From assembly GCF_014672835.1 (NCBI RefSeq), contig NZ_CP060244.1, forward strand, positions 1,591,001 to 1,655,000: a stretch of 64,000 nt of DNA, read 5' to 3'. The DNA comes from Entomobacter blattae. GTDB lineage: Bacteria > Pseudomonadota > Alphaproteobacteria > Acetobacterales > Acetobacteraceae. Numbering within the stretch: the first letter of the stretch is position 1; every line of letters starts with the position of its first letter. This document shows, one piece after another, positions 55,708 through 64,000 of this stretch. Both the position numbers and the translations under genes were made by a program. The notes beneath the pieces are model-generated. The model ran no database searches and was not told the DNA's origin. It saw nothing but the letters and a program-made list of their open reading frames with translations.

Positions 55708-57003
55708 ATGGAAAAGCAGAATAGTGTTAAAAAGAGAGAAACATCGGCCTATTTTATACTGGGTATGGGGATTTTGCTTTTTATTATCCTGATTGCTCGG
55801 CGGCCTGACTTGCTTACCAACGCCCAGTTCTGGGCAGAGGATGGAAAAGTGTGGTATGCTGATGCGTATAATTTCGGTATTCTTCATTCCCTTACTCTTC
55901 CGATTACAGGATATTTTCAGACCTTTTCCAGGCTTATTGCTTCTTTGTCGTTATTATTTCCTCTTCTCTATGCTCCCCTTATTTACAACCTTATCGCTTT
56001 AGTTGTCCGGGTGCTGGTCTTGACCTTCTTTCTGGGGAAACGGTTCGATGATATTCCCATTGTCCCTCGTGTTTTTACTGTTTTTTACGCTGCTCTTTTG
56101 CCAAATATTTCAGAAGTGCACGCCAACGTCACGAATACTCATTGGTATCTTGCCCTTTACGCTTTTTTGATTATTATAGCCAAACCTTCCAAGGGGATAG
56201 GCTGGGGTGTCCATGATTTTTTTATTACTTTCATTGCTGCCGTAAGTGGCCCTTCTCCGTTGTTTATCCTCCCTACCTTGCTGATACGGTTTTGGGCAAA
56301 AGAGGGTGTGTATGGGCTCTATAATATTAAGAAATTAGCAAGTTATGCTGTTACGCCTGGAGTATTGGGTCTTGGGTTAGGATGCTTTGTTCAGATCAGT
56401 TGTGTCGTGATGGAAAGGCAAACTCGCATTGCCGCTTCACTGGATCTTGGTGTTAATTTTGAGAAATTCTGCAAAATTATCTCTTCTCGTATTTTAAACG
56501 GCTTCGTTCCTGATTCCATCAGCGATCTCCCCTGGCAGCATCCGTCTTTAGCGGTGGGGATAACGGTTGTGTTTTTTCTGGCTGTATTATGGATGTTGTC
56601 TTACAGAGATTGGCGTTTCCTGAGTGTGATAACATTTACTTTTTCGCTTGTAGCAGCCGCACTTTATACTCCTGTTATTGCAAGCCAAAGCGATGTATGG
56701 TCCCTTTTTAGAATTTTTGGTGCGGCAGGCAGATATTTCATTATACCGCAAATGTGTTTGTTTGGGGTTGTGGCCATTGGCCTTTATGCCCTTATAAAGT
56801 CCAAAAACTTTCAGTATCTTTATATCGGCTGTTTTTCTGTTACCATCTTAGGTATCGGTATAAAGTTTTTTTCTCTTCCACCCTTGCCAGATTATCATTG
56901 GGCCCAGGAAGTACAGAAGTTTAATGCTGCTCCTTCTCACTCAAAGGTCGTCTTAGCTATTCCACCCCCTCCAGAATGGACAGTAGAACTGGAAAAAAAA
57001 TAG
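55708..57003 (+). CDS. Polytopic membrane protein, possible GT-C-type
   Basis: 431 residues with about ten membrane segments. The N-terminal loop (RRPDLLTNAQFWAEDGKVWY) carries acidic residues after the first membrane segment, the layout of GT-C glycosyltransferases and related uncharacterised membrane proteins. Later stretches: YAALLPNISEVHANVTNTHW, FIAAVSGPSPLFILPTLLI. No sure family. AGGGAG precedes the ATG. Isolated gene. Confidence 0.7.
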   Translation: MEKQNSVKKRETSAYFILGMGILLFIILIARRPDLLTNAQFWAEDGKVWYADAYNFGILHSLTLPITGYFQTFSRLIASLSLLFPLLYAPLIYNLIALVVRVLVLTFFLGKRFDDIPIVPRVFTVFYAALLPNISEVHANVTNTHWYLALYAFLIIIAKPSKGIGWGVHDFFITFIAAVSGPSPLFILPTLLIRFWAKEGVYGLYNIKKLASYAVTPGVLGLGLGCFVQISCVVMERQTRIAASLDLGVNFEKFCKIISSRILNGFVPDSISDLPWQHPSLAVGITVVFFLAVLWMLSYRDWRFLSVITFTFSLVAAALYTPVIASQSDVWSLFRIFGAAGRYFIIPQMCLFGVVAIGLYALIKSKNFQYLYIGCFSVTILGIGIKFFSLPPLPDYHWAQEVQKFNAAPSHSKVVLAIPPPPEWTVELEKK

Positions 57004-57623
57004 GTTCGACTGATTATAAAAAGCTTATCTTTATGCACCTTATAATATGGAGATCAATAAGGAAGGGTAAGCTTTTTAATAAAATTTGGCCCGGTTATGG
57101 CCTATTCAAGGCGAGTAATAACAATAAAAACACCTTTTCTACTCTGTAAGGCTTATTAATAGAGAAGGCTCTAATAGAGAAAATTTTCCTTGGTAATAGA
57201 AACAGCTACGCTTTTGTCAAGCCCACATTAGAGTGAATATTTTGCCATTCTCTGTATAGAGTTCTTTTTACAAGAGTTTTACTATTTTTGTAAAACAAAA
57301 CAGACACTCAAGATAACCTACAAAAAGATCCCGCGGCCTGTAAACGTATTTTGGACTTTGTCTTACTCTACCTCCGATGGGCGCTATTGGGTTTTACAAT
57401 TTTATTGTGGGAGGATAGTACGCTTTTTAATGGAAATAACCCCTACACTGTAAAAGTGCGTGTTTTTTGAAGGACAAGACAAGAAGGGGATGCTTTTATG
57501 AAGAGATGCTTTTAGCATGGTAGAAAATAATATGGTAGAAAAGGCCTAAAAAGGTTTGGTGAGTAGCAATCTGTCAGAAAAATTTTCTTTGAATGTTCTG
57601 CTGAGAATATTCTGATAGGCTGT

Positions 57624-57815
57624 TTTATTCCATTAACCAGCTCACTTCTGGGTAGGCTTCTGGCGTAAGGGTAGGATCGTATCTTTTGAGAAATCCCCAG
57701 AGAATATCAGCATTCTCGGCATTGGCCGCACTGACCAGGTTTAACAACATGGCAAAAGAAACAGGGGTTTTTAGCTCTAACAGGCTGATCTAAAAGATCA
57801 TCGCCGCCCATATCA
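57624..57815 (-). pseudogene. lysK: Class I lysyl-tRNA synthetase relic
   Basis: Leftward reading: HDMGGDDLLDQPVRAKNP, then after a frameshift VSFAMLLNLVSAANAENADI, LWGFLKRYDPTLTPEAYPEV and a stop. This matches a C-terminal stretch of archaeal-type class I LysRS found in Alphaproteobacteria (GDDLLDSP ... ISFAMLLNLxSAANAE ... LWGFI..Y.P). Only about 60 residues of the expected 520 remain. The cell must use another LysRS. Confidence 0.65.
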
Positions 57816-57911
57816 TGTTTCTCTTTAGAAGTGTTTTCTCATTTTAGTGCACCCAGAAGCTTTCTTGGCAGAAGCAGTATAAGATCATCTGCTTCCCATC
57901 CTTGCATTTTA

Positions 57912-58006
57912 ATTGCCAGAATTAACTGTCAGAATTCATTGCCGAAATTAATTGTTAGAATTGATTGCTGGAACCAATAGTCTGTGGAATCAATGGCCAG
58001 AATTCC
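57912..58006. repeat. Degenerate tandem repeat, about 26-bp unit
   Basis: Units begin at 57912, 57938 and 57964 (26, 26 and 28 bases) plus a partial unit at 57992-58006. Each starts ATTGC or AATGG and contains a GAATT near its middle and end. Similarity between units is moderate. No function evident. Confidence 0.55.
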
Positions 58007-58399
58007 AAAGGCTATGGGTCTTGCACATAAGAGTAAATTGAGAGCCAGTCTTCTGGCCTATCGAGACGATGGGCCTTATATTGAGGATAAATTTATTTCA
58101 GAAAGTCTACCGCCTTGCATCAAATATTAAGGCAAGATGGGTGCCAACCCTTTCCTTTAAAAAACGGGCCTATTGGTCAAGCCATAAACAGCATGTATCG
58201 GCACATCTTCAGGAGTGATTATATCGTTATAAAGATTTGAATATAAAGGTTTGAATTTCAAAAATTTCTTGGTCTATAGAGCTGAGTTTATAGAGATTAT
58301 ACTCGTGGAGAATAAGGGAGGTTTCTTGGGGTTCGGATATGAAGGGGATGAGTTTTATGAGTTAGTATTATGAAAGAGTGACGGTAAGGCCGCTGGCCT

Positions 58400-58903
58400 T
58401 TATTTTTGTAAGAGCTTATACATAAAGACCAGATCCAGGAATTGCCCAAATTTTCGTCCAGCTTGGGGAATTGTGCTGCCAGCTGTAAAACCAGCCTGTT
58501 TGTGGAGCGCTATAGAAGCCGTGTTATCGGCAGAAAGTCCTCCAATCATGATGTGGAAATTCTGGACGGTTGCTGTTTGAAGGAGATGCTGGAGGAGGGC
58601 TTTGCCGTATCCTTTTCCTTGCTGATCTGTAGCAATATAGAGGGAATGCTCAATACTGAGGGCATAACCAGCATGGGGTCTGAAAGGCCCGTAGGTTCCA
58701 AAACCTGCAACAGGATCATGAGGGGATTTCTGAATGATAAAAACTGGGAAACCCTGTTGATGTTTATGGTCTAACCACTCTTGTCTATTTTTTTCGGTTA
58801 CCGGCTCTTCTTCCCATAATGCGTTACTATGGAGTATGGCGTGGTTAATAACACGGGTCATGAAGGGAATATCAGCAAGGGTTGCATTGCGGATATAAGG
58901 CAT
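58400..58903 (-). CDS. GNAT-family N-acetyltransferase, phosphinothricin-type
   Basis: 167 residues. IRNATLADIPFMTRVINHAI at the start and the acetyl-CoA site IATDQQGKGYGKALLQHLL (Q-x-x-G-x-G) are typical; SIALHKQAGFTAGSTIPQAG and RKFGQFLDLVFMYK match the Pat/YncA subgroup, which acetylates phosphinothricin or similar amino acids. The substrate here is unknown. Ends the leftward uvrD-prmA gene group. Confidence 0.9.
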   Translation of the reverse strand: MPYIRNATLADIPFMTRVINHAILHSNALWEEEPVTEKNRQEWLDHKHQQGFPVFIIQKSPHDPVAGFGTYGPFRPHAGYALSIEHSLYIATDQQGKGYGKALLQHLLQTATVQNFHIMIGGLSADNTASIALHKQAGFTAGSTIPQAGRKFGQFLDLVFMYKLLQK

Positions 58904-58920
58904 ATGGTATTATCCTTTGG

Positions 58921-59817
58921 CTAGAAGGGGTTACGTAATAAGAGGGTAGCCCATTCTCCTTCTAGAAAAATTTTTTCTAGTACAATTCCCTGTCTACTAT
59001 AGGCTGCTAGTACCATGCGGATTTGATTTTTCAGAAGACCTGCCAAAATAATACTGGCCCCTGGGGCAAGATAGTGTTTCATTTGATAGGCCATTTTACA
59101 TAAGGGGCGGGCCAGGATGTTGGCGAAAACGAGATCAAAAGGTTTATAGGAGGTCAGCTGGGGGGTATTCCACCCATTGCCAAAAAAGAACTTAACTTGT
59201 TGGCCTAGGTGGTTCATTTGGGCATTGGTATTGGCAACACGCACAGACCACGGCTCAATATCTACCCCAATAACAGGCTTTTTTAAAAGTGCGCTGGCAG
59301 CCATTGCCAATATGCCAGAACCGCATCCCATATCAATAATCCGTTGAGGTTTGCGCCAGGCTATACTTTCTAATGCACGAAGGCAACCGCGGGTGGAGCC
59401 GTGCTCACCAGAGCCAAAGGCAATCCCTGCATCAAGGATAAGGGTAATTTTGGAAGAGGTGCTGGCGGGTAAATGAGTACCCCGCACCACAAACCTTCTA
59501 CCAATATTTTGCTCGGGAAAAGCCTCGTAGGTTCGGGCCAGCCATCCTTCAGCGGGAATATTGACCCGTTCAAGCGGGGCGTTATAGCCCGTCGTAAGTT
59601 CAGCAATGGCTAAGGCTGCGGCTAATTCACTTTCCCCGTAGCCTGTATCTTTTACCCCTTCAAGCCGCCAATGGGCTTCATCGGTTTCTATTTCAAAAAT
59701 ACCCACAGTGGTACAAACATTGCCTAAAGCTTTTTCGTAAGCCTCGACTGCATAATCTGGTACAACAAGCGATAGGGTCTCTAATTGGGTGGCATGGCGT
59801 CGGTGTGATAATCTCAT
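58921..59817 (-). CDS. prmA: Ribosomal protein L11 methyltransferase
   Basis: 298 residues. SAM-binding motif IIDMGCGSGILAMAASALLK, post-I acidic VIGVDIEPWSV, and the motif LVFANILARPL typical of PrmA. The N-terminal L11-recognition domain is shortened but recognisable. AFGSGEHGSTRGCLRAL matches the conserved FGTGxHxTT segment. Start overlaps the helicase stop by four bases. Confidence 0.93.
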   Translation of the reverse strand: MRLSHRRHATQLETLSLVVPDYAVEAYEKALGNVCTTVGIFEIETDEAHWRLEGVKDTGYGESELAAALAIAELTTGYNAPLERVNIPAEGWLARTYEAFPEQNIGRRFVVRGTHLPASTSSKITLILDAGIAFGSGEHGSTRGCLRALESIAWRKPQRIIDMGCGSGILAMAASALLKKPVIGVDIEPWSVRVANTNAQMNHLGQQVKFFFGNGWNTPQLTSYKPFDLVFANILARPLCKMAYQMKHYLAPGASIILAGLLKNQIRMVLAAYSRQGIVLEKIFLEGEWATLLLRNPF

Positions 59818-62033
59818 GGAATTTGCTCAAGAAATCTGCCGAGCACGTGTTTAAGCCCGGCTTTGTCAAAAATAACATCCAGTTTTTCGCCATCCTGAGA
59901 CTTGATGGTTCCATAACCAAATTTTTGATGGAAAACCCGTTCTCCTTCAGAAAAAACTGTGATGGGTTCCTGCTTTTTATAAGCGGCGGAATAGGGATTA
60001 GAAGCAGATCGTGATGGGAGAGACCGTGGGGAATAAGCCATATGATGGTGCATAGAGGGGGCCATAAGCCGATGTTCGCGTTGAACAAGGGCAGATTTTT
60101 GGTGTAAAATATGTTCTTCCGGCAGTTCTTCCAAAAAGCGACTGGGAAGGGAGCTTTGCCAGCCTCCATACATGCGCCGGTTGGCTGCATGGGTAATAAT
60201 AATACGCTGACGGGCACGGGTAAGGCCCACATAGGCGAGGCGTCTTTCTTCTTCCAGCCCCTCTAATCCTGATTCTTCAAGCGTGCGTTGAGAAGGAAAA
60301 ATATTTTCTTCCCATCCAGGCAGAAAAACTGTATCGAACTCCAAGCCTTTGGCTCCATGCAGCGTCATAAGGCTGATTTTGGCGGTATTTTCGGTATTTT
60401 CGTCATTTTCCATCACAAGGGAAACGTGCTCAAGAAACCCTTCTAAGGTTTCAAACTCGGTCATGGCTCGGACAAGCTCTTTAAGGTTATCGACGCGCCC
60501 GGGTGCTTCAAGCGAAAGATCGTTGCGCCACATGGGAAGGTAGCCACTTTCTTCCAAGAGATGTTCAGCAGCAACAATCGGGCCATCACGCTCCAGAAGG
60601 AGAGCGCTATTTTCAAGAACTTCCAGGAAATGGGTGAGTTCATTGGCTGATTTTCCCTTGATGAGCTTTTGCTCAATATGGGCTCGTACAGCAGCTAAAA
60701 GGGGGATATTGTGCGTTTTCGCATAATGGTGGAATTTTTGTAATGCAACGCTTCCTACTCCTCTACGGGGGAGGTTAATAATCCGCTCCAGAGCCAGGTC
60801 ATCAGAGGGTTGGCGGAGAATACGGAGGTAAGCCAGACCATCGCGTATTTCAGCACGTTCGTAAAAGCGCATACCGCCAATGACCCGATAGGGAATGCCA
60901 AAGGTAATCAATTTTTCCTCAAAGCTACGGGTCTGGAAGCCAGCCCGCATGAGAATAGCCATTTCTCCCAAACTATGGCCCTCTTTACTAAGTTTTTCTG
61001 TCTCCTTGGCAACAAGCAGGGCTTCTTCGTCTGAATCATGGGTAGAGTAGATCTGAATTTTTTCACCGCTCTCGTGCTTTGGATCTTGTTGGCTACTGTA
61101 AAGGGTTTTGCCTAATCGCCCTTGATTATGAGAAATAAGGGTGCTGGCTGCTGAAAGAATGGCAGGGGTAGAGCGGTAATTGCTTTCCAGGCGAATAATT
61201 TTTGCCCCGGGGAAGTCTTTCTCGAATTGCAAGATATTCTGGATATTGGCCCCACGCCACGAATAAATTGATTGGTCATCATCGCCTACACAACAGATAT
61301 TGGCTGGTTCCTCCGTGCGTAAAGCTAAAAGCCGTAACCAGAGATATTGCACTGTGTTGGTATCTTGATATTCATCCACCAGCATATAGTGAAACAGGCG
61401 TTGATATTCTCCTAGAACGGTTGGGTTGTTTTTAAGAATTTGGGTGGTATGGAGCAATAGATCGCCAAAATCGCAGGCATTGAGTTGAAGCAGGCGACTT
61501 TGGTAATTTTTATAGGCTTTGAGGGCATACCCATTGGTGTTGTCATTTTCTTCAGCCGGGGTGACTTGTTCAGGGGTAAGTCCCCTGTCTTTCCAACGCT
61601 GGATAATACCCATTAAAACAGGGGGGGTATAGCGTTTGGTGTCTATCCCTAAAGGCTCAAGGGCTTGTTTCAATAGGCGGAGTTGGTCATCAGTATCCAG
61701 AATGGTAAACTCAGGGGTGAGGCCTGCAAGCTGGGCATGCTTGCGTAGGATTCTAACACAAAGAGAATGAAAGGTGCCGAGCCAAAGCCCTTCAACCGGG
61801 CGATTGATGAGGGCTGCAATCCGTTCACGCATTTCGCGTGCGGCCTTGTTGGTAAATGTTACCGTAAGGATTTGCCACGGCTGTGCCTTGCCAGACATCA
61901 AGATATGGGCAAACCGTGTTGTGAGAACGCGGGTTTTTCCTGTACCGGCACCAGCTAGGATCAGAACAGGCCCATCTAACGTTTCTACTGCTTTTCGCTG
62001 GGCAGGGTTTAGGGGAGAGAGGTAATCCGTCAT
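59814..62033 (-). CDS. UvrD/PcrA-type DNA helicase
   Basis: 739 residues, superfamily 1A 3'-5' helicase of repair and replication restart. Motif I LAGAGTGKTRVLTTR, Ia TFTNKAAREMRER, II MLVDEYQDTN, III GDDDQSIYSWRGANIQNIL, IV NYRSTPAILSAAS, V TLHGAKGLEFDTVFLPGWEE, VI RRLAYVGLTRARQRI. The C-terminal Tudor-like segment (GERVFHQKFGYGTIKSQDG) is typical of PcrA/UvrD. Intact. Confidence 0.96.
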   Translation of the reverse strand: MTDYLSPLNPAQRKAVETLDGPVLILAGAGTGKTRVLTTRFAHILMSGKAQPWQILTVTFTNKAAREMRERIAALINRPVEGLWLGTFHSLCVRILRKHAQLAGLTPEFTILDTDDQLRLLKQALEPLGIDTKRYTPPVLMGIIQRWKDRGLTPEQVTPAEENDNTNGYALKAYKNYQSRLLQLNACDFGDLLLHTTQILKNNPTVLGEYQRLFHYMLVDEYQDTNTVQYLWLRLLALRTEEPANICCVGDDDQSIYSWRGANIQNILQFEKDFPGAKIIRLESNYRSTPAILSAASTLISHNQGRLGKTLYSSQQDPKHESGEKIQIYSTHDSDEEALLVAKETEKLSKEGHSLGEMAILMRAGFQTRSFEEKLITFGIPYRVIGGMRFYERAEIRDGLAYLRILRQPSDDLALERIINLPRRGVGSVALQKFHHYAKTHNIPLLAAVRAHIEQKLIKGKSANELTHFLEVLENSALLLERDGPIVAAEHLLEESGYLPMWRNDLSLEAPGRVDNLKELVRAMTEFETLEGFLEHVSLVMENDENTENTAKISLMTLHGAKGLEFDTVFLPGWEENIFPSQRTLEESGLEGLEEERRLAYVGLTRARQRIIITHAANRRMYGGWQSSLPSRFLEELPEEHILHQKSALVQREHRLMAPSMHHHMAYSPRSLPSRSASNPYSAAYKKQEPITVFSEGERVFHQKFGYGTIKSQDGEKLDVIFDKAGLKHVLGRFLEQIP

Positions 62034-62179
62034 TATGTGGGAATCTAAAGGCTCATAAAATCTTGAGTGGAAGAATTAAAGAAAACGTTTCTACAGCTTT
62101 TTTGGCTGTACTGTTATATAGGACAGGCTATGATAGTCTGTCTATCAGATCAAGGAAAGAAAAACTCACAGAGGGTGAT

Positions 62180-62893
62180 GTGTCACAAAAAAAAAGACAG
62201 TCTTACGGAATTGGACACCGTAAAAGGCTTAGGGAGAGGGTGTTAAAATCGGGGGCCTCTTCCTTGGCGGATTACGAATTGTTGGAGGCAGCCCTTTTTT
62301 CTGTCATTCCCAGAAGAGATACCAAACCCATGGCAAAAGCCTTGATAGAACAGATGGGAGGACTTTCAGCTGTGTTGGAAGCGGGGGAGGATCTGCTCAA
62401 GGAAAAAGGGCTTTCCCATCGGGTCAGCCACTTGTTACAGTTGCCAGCTCTTTTAGCCCAAGCATTAACGCAGCCACAACAGAACGTGCAGACGATATTA
62501 CAGGATACGGGTGCCATTCTCGCTTACCTCCAAAAGGAGCGGGGGAGCGCAAGCCCTCTTGGTAAGGGGTGGTCGGTTTTTTATGTGAATGTCCGGAACG
62601 CTCTATTATTGAAGGAATTTATTCCTGATAACGGGGAGTGGGGCAAGAATATTCAAAAAACCTTGGCCGTTTCCATGATCCGAAGAGCGATCTTTACCCA
62701 TGCCAGTGCCGTAATTATTGCTTACGATACAAACATGTGGGGGAAAATGCCTAAAACCGCCCTTCAGGGTCACAAGATCTTATCGGAAGAAATTCATAAT
62801 GCCCTAAAATTATTTGATATCACGATGCATGATTATATATGCCTTTATGAGAAAAAAGCAGGGCTAGAGGCTTATAGCATGATAGAGGGGTGA
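62180..62893 (+). CDS. radC: RadC-family protein with lost JAMM motif
   Basis: 237 residues from a GTG at 62180 with GAGGG upstream; the frame is open to 62063 but with a poorly conserved TTG start. N-terminal RadC helical part is clear (GHRKRLRERVLKSGASSLAD, YELLEAALFSVIPRRDTKPM). The C-terminal half aligns in order (VFYVNVRNALLLKEFIPDN, RRAIFTHASAVIIAYDTNMW, FDITMHDYICLYE). The metalloprotease motif HNHPSG---D is replaced by YDTNMWGKM, so zinc binding is not expected. DNA-repair role of RadC is uncertain in general. Confidence 0.85.
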   Translation: MSQKKRQSYGIGHRKRLRERVLKSGASSLADYELLEAALFSVIPRRDTKPMAKALIEQMGGLSAVLEAGEDLLKEKGLSHRVSHLLQLPALLAQALTQPQQNVQTILQDTGAILAYLQKERGSASPLGKGWSVFYVNVRNALLLKEFIPDNGEWGKNIQKTLAVSMIRRAIFTHASAVIIAYDTNMWGKMPKTALQGHKILSEEIHNALKLFDITMHDYICLYEKKAGLEAYSMIEG

Positions 62894-63002
62894 TTTTTGA
62901 TGAAAAAGGGGCGTAAAATAAGCTTTTATAAAAGCGCTCTATTTATAGTAATATGCAGAGCACTGAGAAATAGAGTGACTAAAGCAGAGAAAGTGGCCTG
63001 GT

Positions 63003-63794
63003 ATGAGTGAAACACACACAGCAACAATTTTATTGACGAAAGAAGACCCTGCGCCAGTAAAGCTCAGGAATATGGAATTTTCTTCCCCCTACCTCTTGGT
63101 TTGTGATCATGCAGGACGGAAAATTCCTCAATCTCTTGGGGATATGGGGGTGCCGGCTTCTGACTGGAACAGGCATATCGCATGGGATATTGGCATTGCA
63201 GAAGTTGCTCGCCATATTTCGGACTTTCTCAAAGCGCCCCTTGTGGAGCAGGCTTATTCCCGTTTGGTCATCGATTGTAACCGTAAACCTGGCCACCGTG
63301 GTTCCATACCGGAAGTCAGTGACGGAACAATTATTCCTGCTAATAAAGGGCTTTCTGCAGAAGAACGGCATGCTCGTGAAGAAGGGATTTTTTGGCCCTA
63401 TCATCAAGCTATAGAATATGAGGCGGACATCCGTGGCACTATTATCCTCATTGCCCTTCATAGCTTTACCCCTGTTTATCAGCAGCAGGAGCGGCCCTGG
63501 CATTTGGGTGTGCTGCATAATCGTAATCCAGTTTTTGCTTTAGAATTTATAAAACAGGTGGAACAATTATCCGATGGGCCGTGGATTGTCGGAAGTAATG
63601 AGCCTTATATTCTGACGGATGAAAATGACTATACCATTCCCAGACATGCTGAAGCGAGTGCACGGCCTTACCTGGAGCTAGAAATTCGTCAGGATCTCAT
63701 TGATGCGCCAGAGGGGCAAAGACTTTGGGCAGCGCGTATTGCCGAAGTTATTGAAAAAACCCGTACCGCTCTCAGTCAAGAGCCCTCAAAGTGA
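63003..63794 (+). CDS. N-formylglutamate amidohydrolase-family protein
   Basis: 263 residues. Family markers: PYLLVCDHAGRKIPQSLG, HIAWDIGIAEVARHISDFL, LVIDCNRKPGHRGSIPEVSD, IALHSFTPVY, LEIRQDLID. The enzymes release formate from N-formylglutamate at the end of one histidine-degradation route; many homologues have other N-acyl substrates. Its stop overlaps the aroE start (TGATG), so the two are translationally coupled. Confidence 0.88.
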   Translation: MSETHTATILLTKEDPAPVKLRNMEFSSPYLLVCDHAGRKIPQSLGDMGVPASDWNRHIAWDIGIAEVARHISDFLKAPLVEQAYSRLVIDCNRKPGHRGSIPEVSDGTIIPANKGLSAEERHAREEGIFWPYHQAIEYEADIRGTIILIALHSFTPVYQQQERPWHLGVLHNRNPVFALEFIKQVEQLSDGPWIVGSNEPYILTDENDYTIPRHAEASARPYLELEIRQDLIDAPEGQRLWAARIAEVIEKTRTALSQEPSK

Positions 63795-64000
63795 TGATAA
63801 AAAAGCTCATTACAGGCACAACAAGGGTGGCAGGGGTCATGGGCTCTCCTGTTTCTCATAGTCTTTCTCCTCTTATCCATAATTATTGGTTAGAAAAATA
63901 CGCTCTAGATGGGGTTTATATTCCGATAGATGTGGAAGAAGGCATGTTTGAAGAGGCTTTCCGAGGGGTTATGGCCTGCAATTTTTGTGGCGCTAACGTG
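63794..64000 (+). CDS. aroE: Shikimate dehydrogenase, 5' part (runs off window)
   Basis: About 69 codons from the ATG at 63794. TRVAGVMGSPVSHSLSPLIH is the shikimate-binding start of AroE (GxPxxHSxSP) and NYWLEKYALDGVYIPIDV continues as expected. NADPH domain lies beyond base 64000. Confidence 0.93.
   Translation, partial: MIKKLITGTTRVAGVMGSPVSHSLSPLIHNYWLEKYALDGVYIPIDVEEGMFEEAFRGVMACNFCGANV

Larger units (their letters stand above)
57004..58399. other. Long gene-poor region with relics
   Basis: 1.4 kb without an intact gene. It holds the class I lysyl-tRNA synthetase relic (57624-57815), a degenerate tandem repeat (57912-58006), and scattered protein-like fragments, for example leftward MQGWEADDLILLLPRKLLGA at about 57838-57903. 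Apparently a site of gene loss. Confidence 0.6.

Noticed and set aside
59693-60232. Leftward 179-codon frame across the helicase-prmA junction
   Set aside because: It is a shadow of the UvrD and PrmA frames, both of which have complete family motifs.

Overview
The window is a low-GC alphaproteobacterial chromosome segment, most consistent with a host-associated member of the Acetobacteraceae such as Commensalibacter or a relative. The evidence is the gene order murA - hisG/hisD - infA - maf - rne/rng-like - yacG - tRNA-Phe, the family matches of the housekeeping proteins, and a type II-C CRISPR repeat of the alphaproteobacterial kind. The genus is an inference. The window has a core half (about 43.3-64 kb) and an accessory half (about 1-43.3 kb) that is a patchwork of defence genes, mobile-element parts and many broken genes.

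Left end (1-5.1 kb): the 3' part of cas9, then cas1, cas2 and a CRISPR array of 27 repeats and 26 spacers. The cas operon reads rightward. Each repeat carries a TGCTAAGGT box at the end that would act as an extended -10 promoter on the minus strand, so crRNAs are probably made leftward, toward cas2, as in Neisseria type II-C systems. The only degenerate repeat is the cas-distal one.

5.1-11.9 kb: an accessory module around a 1154-residue SIR2-domain protein that looks like a defence-associated sirtuin (NADase). Around it are an XRE regulator and four small genes, three of them for exported or membrane-anchored proteins. A palindrome GCTTAT-N5-ATAAGC lies upstream of the XRE gene, of the 67-residue gene and of both members of a divergent pair (10748 and 11489). 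A variant arrangement lies upstream of the exported protein at 5107. I read this as one regulon controlled by the XRE protein; it is the most interesting undescribed structure in the window.

12-16.3 kb: a compact integrated element, all on the minus strand: tyrosine integrase, a protein of unknown function, an AlpA/MerR-like HTH protein, a HUH/YxxK replication-initiator-like protein and a small conserved gene. A candidate attachment site resembling a tRNA 3' end (CCCCTCCGCCA) lies beside the integrase.

16.3-31 kb: decayed DNA with isolated intact genes (manganese catalase, glycosyltransferase, EamA exporter, nitronate monooxygenase) among pseudogenes: a LysR regulator, three tandem immunity-like paralogues, a toxin-like remnant and a HigBA pair. 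A conserved non-coding element with its own terminator occurs at 17.2 kb and, inverted, at 32.1 kb.

31.7-43.3 kb: remains of prophage and of a conjugative plasmid/T4SS island ending at the 3' end of tRNA-Phe: relaxase-helicase C-terminal part, VirB11, truncated VirB10 and a PLD-family nuclease whose 3' end is present three times. Cargo includes a DUF4209/HEPN-like protein, a lysozyme with a possible lipoprotein partner, an Asp/Glu racemase-like protein and a lactate-permease-family transporter.

43.3-64 kb: core genes (yacG, rng-like, maf, infA, hisD, hisG, murA, dcd, NAD-isocitrate dehydrogenase, aminopeptidase P, prmA, uvrD/pcrA-like helicase, radC-like, N-formylglutamate amidohydrolase, start of aroE), interrupted by a gene-poor stretch at 57-58.4 kb that holds a relic of a class I lysyl-tRNA synthetase gene.
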